12,279 nucleotides of DNA from NCBI GenBank assembly GCA_026991055.1, contig JALXCE010000293.1, positions 1 to 12,279 on the forward strand, given 5' to 3'. Both the position numbers and the translations under genes were made by a program. Position 1 is the first letter of the stretch, and each line of letters starts with the position of its first letter. Below are positions 1-5,837 of the stretch, in pieces. Under the pieces are notes generated by a model, which worked only from the letters and a program-made list of their open reading frames with translations, was not told where the DNA came from and ran no database searches. This stretch comes from Caldifarciminota bacterium. GTDB lineage: Bacteria > Hydrothermota > Hydrothermia > B15-G9 > WFZT01.

Positions 1-2
1 AT

Positions 3-1562
3 CCAGCAACCGGTGAGGTTTTCCTGGAAATACAGGAAGTTGATGGGAACCATGTTGAGGAGGCCTTTTTAGCCGCCTCAAAGGCATTCGAGTCCTGGAG
101 AGAAACCACAATTGAGAAGAGAATTGAGCTTTTATCACGCGTCAAAGACATCCTTCTCAAAAATAGCGAAGAGGTGGCAAAGGTAATAGCACAGGAGCAG
201 GGAAAGCCCATTGCCGAAGCGTTTACCGTGGAAGTCTTCCCCTCAATTGACGCACTGGATTTTTACATCAATCGGGGCAGGGTCTATTTAGAAGACTTAA
301 AAATCAAATACTGGCAGGCCCTTTTCCGCGACAAAAAGGGATACTACACATTTGAGCCCCTTGGAGTGATGGCCGTAATCTCCCCGTGGAACTACCCGTT
401 TATCATCCCCTTCCTTGATGTCGTTGCCTCAGTCTTTGTGGGTAATACAGTTGTTCTAAAGCCATCATCCACCACACCTGCCATTGGATTGACCATAGCC
501 AACCTCTTTCACGAAGCAGGGGCACCACCGGGCCTTCTCAATGTACTCACAGGCAGGGCATCCATAGGTGAAATGATTATAAAACATCCACAAACCCGCG
601 GTATTCTCTTCACAGGCTCGGTTGAAACAGGTAAACGGGTGATGGCACTCGCATCTGAGGGCATTAAAAAGGTTATCCTTGAACTCGGAGGCAAGGACCC
701 CGCAATTGTACTTCCTGATGTGAATCTGGAGCGTGCAATCAGGGGAATTGCGTGGGGAGCCTTTATGAACGCGGGCCAGACCTGCGCATCCATCGAGCGT
801 GTTTATGTTCACGAAAACATCTATGACATCTTCTTAGACGGTGTTGTCGAATTCACAAAAGGCCTAAAGGTGGGAAATCCCATGGAATTTGACACAAGTA
901 TCGGCCCCATGACAACATCCGGCCAGAGAATGCTTGTGGAAGCTCACATTGAAGATGCCCGAGAGAAAGGGGCTCAAATCGTTTATGGAGGCAAAAGAGT
1001 CGGTGAAAAAGGATTCTTCTTACAGCCGACCATCCTCACCAATATAAACCATGAAATGCTTGCCATGCGTGATGAAACCTTCGGACCGTTGTTACCCATC
1101 ATGAAATTTAAAGAAATTGACGAGGCTGTTAAACTTGCTAACGACTCGAAATATGGCCTCACTGCATCAATCTGGACTCGAAACGAATCCCTCGCAAGAC
1201 AGATCGCACGTAAGATTGAAACCGGCACTGTCACCATAAACGACCACGTCTTCAGCTTCGGGGAGCCAGAAGGAGCATGGGGAGGTGTGAAATATTCAGG
1301 GATTGGAAGAACTCACGGCAGATTTGGCCTGCTCGAACTCACCAACATAAAATTTGTGAGCGAGGATTTCAATTCAAGGGATTCCCAGCTCTGGTGGTAT
1401 CCTTACGATAAAGAGGTATTTGATATATCTAAAGTCGCTGTCCGCGCCATGTATGGAAGCGGAAAAATCAAGTACCTACTAAAACTCCTGCCATATTTAG
1501 GCAGGCTGAAAAAGACAACTTCACTGTGGAATCTTATCAAGAACTGGAAAAGATTTTTCTAA
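3..1562 (+). CDS. Aldehyde dehydrogenase family protein, 5' end outside window
   Basis: NAD(P)-dependent aldehyde dehydrogenase, oxidising an aldehyde to a carboxylic acid. The reading frame is open from base 3, and the first residues, PATGEVF, are the typical ALDH N-terminal segment, so only a short N-terminus is missing; the GTG at 174 is internal. Visible family signatures are the cofactor-site stretch SPWNYP, FTGSVETGK, the ELGGKDP motif with general-base Glu (codon 681-683), GQTCAS with the nucleophilic Cys (codon 783-785), and ETFGPLLP. The 519 residues seen exceed the usual length because of a C-terminal tail of about 55 residues after the normal ALDH end. The tail begins near LWWYPYDKEVFD and ends in a basic, hydrophobic stretch (YLLKLLPYLGRLKK...WKRFF) that could lie on a membrane, as C-terminal extensions of fatty aldehyde dehydrogenases do. 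Substrate is not predictable. The last 37 bases overlap the next gene, suggesting co-transcription. Confidence 0.95.
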   Translation, partial: PATGEVFLEIQEVDGNHVEEAFLAASKAFESWRETTIEKRIELLSRVKDILLKNSEEVAKVIAQEQGKPIAEAFTVEVFPSIDALDFYINRGRVYLEDLKIKYWQALFRDKKGYYTFEPLGVMAVISPWNYPFIIPFLDVVASVFVGNTVVLKPSSTTPAIGLTIANLFHEAGAPPGLLNVLTGRASIGEMIIKHPQTRGILFTGSVETGKRVMALASEGIKKVILELGGKDPAIVLPDVNLERAIRGIAWGAFMNAGQTCASIERVYVHENIYDIFLDGVVEFTKGLKVGNPMEFDTSIGPMTTSGQRMLVEAHIEDAREKGAQIVYGGKRVGEKGFFLQPTILTNINHEMLAMRDETFGPLLPIMKFKEIDEAVKLANDSKYGLTASIWTRNESLARQIARKIETGTVTINDHVFSFGEPEGAWGGVKYSGIGRTHGRFGLLELTNIKFVSEDFNSRDSQLWWYPYDKEVFDISKVAVRAMYGSGKIKYLLKLLPYLGRLKKTTSLWNLIKNWKRFF

Positions 1563-2539
1563 AAACTATCGTAATTTTCAGGCCCGGTGCCATCGGGGAT
1601 ACACTACTCGATACCCCGCTTATACGGTCACTCAACGAGCATTACCCGGAATCTAAAATAATTTACATCTCAAGGGAGCCTGCAATCCAGATACTCAGAT
1701 ACAACGAAAGGGTCAGCGAGACGAACTTTTCCCTCGGAGAAATTTTAAAAATCAGGAAACTCTCTCCCGAGGTTTTTATAGACCTGAAGGGCAACGCCTT
1801 GAGCGTGATTTCCGCCAGATTAACAGGGGCAAAATACAGGCTGGGAATCTACAAAAAGAAAAGGGCCAGGTTTTACAACGTCCATGTCTTTCCCCCTTTT
1901 GGTAAGATTCACTATACCGTCTATCACAGGCTGGAGTTTTTAAGACCCTTTGGCATTAACCCCATGAAACAATCAATAGACCTGGAGTTCCCCTTCCCGG
2001 AGCATTTTGTTGAGGAGATGAGAAGAAAATTAAAATCCATGGGGATCAGCGGGTTCTTCATGATTTCACACATAAGATTTGACCTGCCGCATCGCAGATG
2101 GGAGCCTGAAAAATTCTGCGAATTTTTCAGGCTCCTTCATAAAAAATATTCCTTTCCCATTCTCCTCGTAAACGACGGCAAGACCACGCCCGAGCTCCAG
2201 TATCTCTTAGAATGTGGTGGTGTTAAACTTGCCCCACAGACGAGGAGCCTATTTGAGCTCGGGGCACTCATGCGTCTTGCCGGGGTATTCTTTGGCTCCG
2301 ATTCAGGTCCCAAGCATATTGCGATAAGCCAGGGAACACCAACCTTCAGCCTCTTTTTCACAGAACTGCCTGAGGCCTGGACTCCACCGGGTGAAAAACA
2401 CGCCTACGCATGGAAAGGCCTCCCCTGCCAGCCCTGCTGGAAGAAAAAATGCCCACTGGGCACTTTTGATTGCATTCATAAACTCGGGGCAAAAGAGGTC
2501 TTCGTGAAATTTGAAGAATTTCTATCAAAACTCAAATGA
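1526..2539 (+). CDS. Glycosyltransferase family 9 (heptosyltransferase-like)
   Basis: Probable GT-B fold glycosyltransferase of family 9, which adds heptose or a related sugar from a nucleotide donor to lipopolysaccharide core at the cytoplasmic face of the inner membrane. Evidence: the N-terminal FRPGAIGDTLLDTP (residues 18-31) is the family signature; SHIRFDLPHRRW (181-192) and FFGSDSGPKHIA (255-266) match the C-terminal donor-binding region; the cysteine-rich CQPCWKKKCPLGTFDC (301-316) is the segment common near the C-terminus of many GT9 members. Length (337) is normal. The start is uncertain: GTG 1526 is the only standard start upstream of the signature, gives about 12 extra residues, overlaps the dehydrogenase by 37 bases and has no strong ribosome site. 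Residues 193-204 are encoded by a perfect 16-bp hairpin (2101-2135). The 3' end overlaps the convergent barrel gene by 15 bases. Acceptor and donor are not deducible. Confidence 0.92.
   Translation: MESYQELEKIFLKTIVIFRPGAIGDTLLDTPLIRSLNEHYPESKIIYISREPAIQILRYNERVSETNFSLGEILKIRKLSPEVFIDLKGNALSVISARLTGAKYRLGIYKKKRARFYNVHVFPPFGKIHYTVYHRLEFLRPFGINPMKQSIDLEFPFPEHFVEEMRRKLKSMGISGFFMISHIRFDLPHRRWEPEKFCEFFRLLHKKYSFPILLVNDGKTTPELQYLLECGGVKLAPQTRSLFELGALMRLAGVFFGSDSGPKHIAISQGTPTFSLFFTELPEAWTPPGEKHAYAWKGLPCQPCWKKKCPLGTFDCIHKLGAKEVFVKFEEFLSKLK
2101..2135. repeat. Perfect 16-bp inverted repeat, TGC loop, inside the GT9 gene
   Basis: Left arm GGAGCCTGAAAAATTC (2101-2116), loop TGC (2117-2119), right arm GAATTTTTCAGGCTCC (2120-2135); every base pairs. 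The arms encode the EPEKF and EFFRLL parts of the glycosyltransferase, which lie in a normally conserved region, so it does not look like inserted extra sequence. There is no T-tract after either arm, so it is not an intrinsic terminator. Confidence 0.95.
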
Positions 2540-5095
2540 AACCGTGGCCCTAACATTGTAAACGTTTCTGCCCTCGGAAACCCTTCCATAGATTTCACCA
2601 CTCAGGATGGTTTTTGAGGAAATCTCCCGTGAAAGTACCAGCCGATAATTCCCCACCATCCCGCTTTCTACAAGGGGCAATTTTTTTGAATAAGAAACGC
2701 CAGCGTTGAGCCCAAGCTCAAGGCCTCCAATGCCCTTTTTGAATTCAAGGTCAAGGTCAAAGCCAGGTGATCTGTAAATCTTTTTATAAATCAGACTGCG
2801 GTAAAAAACACCTGTGGTAAGCAAAAGGTCTTTCCCGAGCCCCGACTTTGTATAAACCCTGTATCGACTGCGGGTAAATCCTGCAAATTCCTTTGAGTTC
2901 TCGTACGAAGCTCCCACTGTAATTTTCATTTTCCGCGAAATATCAGCCATCTGGTAACTCTCCCGCCCGTCTGACCAGAGGTTGTCACTCCGTGAATAGA
3001 TTAAAAACCACCTGCCCGGACTTGCCCGAAGGTTAAAATTTCCTCTAAAAATCAAAGGGTTTCGCATATCTGAAAATCTCGAATCGCCAGATAGGTCCAC
3101 GCTGATCACACCGTATCCCAGGGAAAAGGAAGCCGAGACACTCTTTACAGGTTTTGAAGTGGAATAGGGCAAAACTTCCCGTTCATAGCTCCCAAGCGGG
3201 TCCCTGTAAAAACTGCCCGTTGTCGAATCATAGGAAAAGCTCCCGTTACCATCCCCAACATAGACAAATCGGTAGCTCAGACTCTGATACCTGTCATCCC
3301 TGTAATGGAATCTCATCGAGTACGAAACTCCCTGATTGATCCCTTCACTTTTGATATAAAGTGCGTGGTAAAGCGAGTCTCTATCCCTCTCCCCTACCCT
3401 GACCATTCGGTACGAAAGGCTCGTGTTCCCACGTTCTAAGCCAATGGACAGAATGTTGTCTGTCCCCCCACTTCTCAGCCTTTCTCTAAAATCCAGTTGA
3501 AAGAAATTTTGATAGGCAAATCCACTTTTAATCTCCTGATAACTTCGGGACCTACCCTCGTATTTTTCATAGCCAAGAGAAATCCTGCCTATCCCAATTC
3601 CATAGTCCACCTCACCATTGTAGATTTTATCTGTATCAGTCACACACACTGAAAGAGAGTAATCAGTGATAAAATTACCCGAGATACTTAACCTTCCAAG
3701 AAAATTTTCACCCATACGAGCGTAGAAAAATTCAGGTTTGATCGCTCCCAATCTTCCAAATTTTGCCCCGATTGAATATCCATCACCGTGGAGATTATCC
3801 CGGTTGAACATCCAGAGGGAGTCAATCTCCCTGAAATACCTGAAATCCGCATAAAACCATGAATTTTTAAAGCCGGCACTCCATATTCCACTAAAGTCTC
3901 TCTCTAATCCGGCTGAGTTAAAAATGTTTGGTGTATTCTCTGAGGCCCGGAGCACATTCTCTGTAAAAAATCCATTTTTCTCTGCCCTGAGTTCACCGTA
4001 AAACCTTCTCTCTCGCGCAGGTGTCTCAATGAAAATATAAGGTGTGTAGCTCCCACCTGTCCCAACAAATTCAAAGTAACCGCCTGCATCGTTGAATTCG
4101 TATTCACCTTTTCCAGTTCCAACAAAGGAAAAGCTAACCGTGTAATCCCCCTGATTATGCCCTGCATAAACGAAGATGCTGTCATCGAGGGTATAGTCTC
4201 CCTTTCCACTCCCCACGTATTTCCAGCCTGGAACCTTTGCAATGCCCGTTGAATTTTTCAATATTGAGAGGGCATCCCTGCCCAGCACCCGCTCCCAGTA
4301 GAGGGCATCATCTGTGGTTTCTGTGAAAAACATACGCCCGCTGAACCCCGATGCAGAAAATCTGATCCCTGCGTTTTTTAGCGTCCTCTTACCAAGAGAG
4401 CCTGTGGAAATAAATTGAACCCTGAGCACATCTTCAGGTGTGATGGTAAGTCCGGGCAGGAGGTAAATTATTCCGGATGTGTAATCAATGCTATAATCTT
4501 CGCCTCGTTTGAGGGGACGAGAATTGAGGAAGACCCTTTCGGTGTTTTCGACGATATACTCGCCTTTCGAGGTAATTTTGAGAGGGATATTGGGGTTGGT
4601 GATATTGGTGAAGGAGACGGATTTTGTGTGGCCGGGGATTTCGCCTGCGGCGAAATCCCCGGCCACACCCTTCACTCTCAGCGAAATCTCTCCACCAAGC
4701 AAAGGAGTTGAAATCCCGGGTGCCTCAAATTCAAGCCTTCCAAATCTGGATGTGAAATTTTTATAGGTGTATTTGAGATAAACCTCACTGTATCCCGCAA
4801 GGTTCTTGGACACAAACCCCAGGTGTGTGTCACTGTTGTCATTGATGATTCCGTCTATTTCACCGTATTTCCCCAATTTTCCACCAATGGAAAGACTCAG
4901 GTCCTGATAGACCTTAAAGCCACCGTCGGAGCCAGTGCTCACAGAAATTCTTTTCTCACCATATAATTTAATCTGATTGCTATCAATTTCCGGGTTATAT
5001 ATGCTCTGCTCTGTGGAATCTGGTTCAATGGTGTAGAGATAATACCAGCCATTTTGATCGTTGAGGGCAGTGAGGATAAGAATGAAGAAAAACAT
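2525..5095 (-). CDS. Predicted large outer-membrane beta-barrel protein
   Basis: Function unknown; predicted exported outer-membrane protein of 856 residues. A short hydrophobic N-terminus (MFFFILILTALN) can serve as a signal sequence though it lacks the usual positive charge. Residues 40-160 form a beta-rich N-terminal part; residues 180-230 hold NTERVFLNSRPLKRGEDYSI followed by DYTSGIIYLLPG, a segment type I associate with large barrel proteins such as SprA-like proteins. Residues 291-353 contain consecutive glycine/aromatic modules (VGSGKGDY, AGHNQGDY, VGTGKGEY, VGTGGSY), with another at 612-620 (VYVGDGNGSF). From about 360 onward the chain is a succession of alternating aromatic/polar strands ending in ATVSFEF; a final aromatic is the usual signal for BAM-dependent barrel assembly. 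ATG 5095 is the only standard start after the in-frame stop, but its ribosome site is weak. A 20-bp hairpin encodes residues 143-157. The gene is convergent with GT9 and divergent from the Rieske operon, so it is transcribed alone. Confidence 0.85.
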   Translation of the reverse strand: MFFFILILTALNDQNGWYYLYTIEPDSTEQSIYNPEIDSNQIKLYGEKRISVSTGSDGGFKVYQDLSLSIGGKLGKYGEIDGIINDNSDTHLGFVSKNLAGYSEVYLKYTYKNFTSRFGRLEFEAPGISTPLLGGEISLRVKGVAGDFAAGEIPGHTKSVSFTNITNPNIPLKITSKGEYIVENTERVFLNSRPLKRGEDYSIDYTSGIIYLLPGLTITPEDVLRVQFISTGSLGKRTLKNAGIRFSASGFSGRMFFTETTDDALYWERVLGRDALSILKNSTGIAKVPGWKYVGSGKGDYTLDDSIFVYAGHNQGDYTVSFSFVGTGKGEYEFNDAGGYFEFVGTGGSYTPYIFIETPARERRFYGELRAEKNGFFTENVLRASENTPNIFNSAGLERDFSGIWSAGFKNSWFYADFRYFREIDSLWMFNRDNLHGDGYSIGAKFGRLGAIKPEFFYARMGENFLGRLSISGNFITDYSLSVCVTDTDKIYNGEVDYGIGIGRISLGYEKYEGRSRSYQEIKSGFAYQNFFQLDFRERLRSGGTDNILSIGLERGNTSLSYRMVRVGERDRDSLYHALYIKSEGINQGVSYSMRFHYRDDRYQSLSYRFVYVGDGNGSFSYDSTTGSFYRDPLGSYEREVLPYSTSKPVKSVSASFSLGYGVISVDLSGDSRFSDMRNPLIFRGNFNLRASPGRWFLIYSRSDNLWSDGRESYQMADISRKMKITVGASYENSKEFAGFTRSRYRVYTKSGLGKDLLLTTGVFYRSLIYKKIYRSPGFDLDLEFKKGIGGLELGLNAGVSYSKKLPLVESGMVGNYRLVLSREISSKTILSGEIYGRVSEGRNVYNVRATVSFEF
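4626..4668. repeat. Perfect 20-bp inverted repeat, TGC loop, inside the barrel gene
   Basis: Left arm GTGTGGCCGGGGATTTCGCC (4626-4645), loop TGC (4646-4648), right arm GGCGAAATCCCCGGCCACAC (4649-4668), all paired. A further 7 bp can pair outside it: GTGAAGG at 4608-4614 with CCTTCAC at 4669-4675, leaving an 11-base bulge on one side only. The gene reads through in frame on the minus strand as GVAGDFAAGEIPGHT (residues 143-157). No target-site duplication is visible at its edges. Confidence 0.95.
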
Positions 5096-5202
5096 GCTGA
5101 AACAGTTTAATTTAGCAACCCCTCATAATCAAGTGGGTCGGAGCCTGTTCGAAAAATTTGAATTTATCGGGAATTTTAAGAGGAATTCCCCCCACCTATT
5201 TT

Positions 5203-5233
5203 CTCCCCCCACGCACAAAGTGCGTGGGGGGAG
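5203..5233. repeat. Perfect 14-bp inverted repeat, AAA loop, intergenic
   Basis: Left arm CTCCCCCCACGCAC (5203-5216), loop AAA (5217-5219), right arm GTGCGTGGGGGGAG (5220-5233). Neither side is followed by a run of T, and it lies between two divergent genes, so a terminator is unlikely. The flanking GGGTAGGAGAAAGG resembles the G/A-rich borders of dispersed palindromic repeats in bacterial genomes, but only one good copy is in this window. Confidence 0.9.
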
Positions 5234-5406
5234 GGTAGGAGAAAGGCAACATTTTCTTATACGTTCGGTACCTCGAAATGTAACTGAAAAATCTCAAATT
5301 ATTGGCTTTAAATGTAACTTCTCTCACCCTTTCCCCTCCTTACAATCATGCGAGGAAGACGGGAGGAAACTTTCAATTTTTGAATGCACATTTCCGCTCC
5401 AGTCCG

Positions 5407-5421
5407 TTGGAAATGTTCCAA
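5407..5421. promoter_or_regulatory. Possible operator dyad TTGGAA-N3-TTCCAA
   Basis: A perfect 6-bp dyad with a 3-base centre sits 31 bases upstream of the Rieske start codon, a sensible place for a repressor or activator dimer controlling the operon. A dyad of this size can occur by chance in 12 kb; position is the main argument. Confidence 0.3.
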
Positions 5422-5452
5422 ATAATCACATTTTCACACAGGGGTGTAGACT

Positions 5453-5833
5453 ATGAAACGGCGTGATTTTTTATCCCGTATAATAGGCTTCTTAATTTTT
5501 TTAATAAGTGGAAAACTCATCTGGGATTTCCTCTCATTTTCGCTGAAAAAGCGCCAGAAATTAAGCATTCCTATAGCACAGGTGGGTACAAAACCCTCCG
5601 TAATTGATGGCATTATAGTATGGCGCGAAAACGACACCTACAGGGTTTATAGCTCACATTGCACACATCTTGGTTGTATATTGAAATATGACGAAAAAGC
5701 GGGTATTTTTAAGTGCCCATGTCATGGAAGTGAGTTCTCCATCAATGGGGTAGTCATTCACGGTCCTGCCAGAAAGAGCCTTAAGAGGCTTGACTACATT
5801 GTCAAAAAAGATAAAATTGTAGTGAACTTATAA
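5453..5833 (+). CDS. Small membrane-anchored Rieske [2Fe-2S] protein
   Basis: Rieske iron-sulfur protein of 126 residues. The cluster ligands are visible: Cys70 and His72 in CTHLGC, Cys88 and His91 in CPCHGS, with Cys75 and Cys90 placed to form the disulfide typical of bc1/b6f-type and related Rieske proteins. The N-terminus MKRRDFLSR followed by a hydrophobic stretch (10-27) resembles a Tat signal that may stay as a membrane anchor, placing the domain outside the cytoplasmic membrane. GPARKSL (104-110) corresponds to the loop after the cluster (often GPAP). It is short for a respiratory Rieske subunit. The start is supported by AGGGGTG (5440-5446), six bases ahead. No cytochrome b gene follows; the next gene, 4 bases downstream, is a polysaccharide synthase. 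The Rieske identity is sure; its partner and role are not. Confidence 0.93.
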   Translation: MKRRDFLSRIIGFLIFLISGKLIWDFLSFSLKKRQKLSIPIAQVGTKPSVIDGIIVWRENDTYRVYSSHCTHLGCILKYDEKAGIFKCPCHGSEFSINGVVIHGPARKSLKRLDYIVKKDKIVVNL

Positions 5834-5837
5834 GACT

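Larger units (their letters stand above)
5096..5452. other. Divergent intergenic region with inverted repeats, no credible gene
   Basis: This 357-base stretch separates the divergent barrel gene and the Rieske operon, so it should hold promoters for both, but I could not identify a convincing -35/-10 pair on either strand. An open frame crosses it on the plus strand but has no recognisable content and no ribosome site. It contains GGGAATT/AATTCCC (5169-5175 and 5184-5190), a direct repeat TCCCCCCAC (5187-5195 and 5204-5212), a perfect 14-bp hairpin (5203-5233), C-rich then G-rich tracts at about 5323-5366 that look like a degraded second palindrome, and the small dyad TTGGAA-ATG-TTCCAA (5407-5421). 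Confidence 0.75.

Noticed and set aside
4415..4766. Plus-strand open frames opposite the barrel gene
   Set aside because: They repeat part of the barrel protein sequence only because the 20-bp palindrome reads alike on both strands; they are shadows.
5203..5233. 14-bp hairpin as an intrinsic terminator
   Set aside because: No T-run follows on either strand, and it lies between divergent genes where no transcript should end.
5061..5456. 131-codon plus-strand open frame across the intergenic region
   Set aside because: It starts inside the barrel gene, crosses the repeats and hairpin, lacks a ribosome site, and its product has no recognisable pattern.
5453..5833. Rieske protein as a ferredoxin subunit of a ring-hydroxylating dioxygenase
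   Set aside because: It has the two extra disulfide cysteines and a Tat-like membrane-anchoring N-terminus, which those soluble ferredoxins lack.
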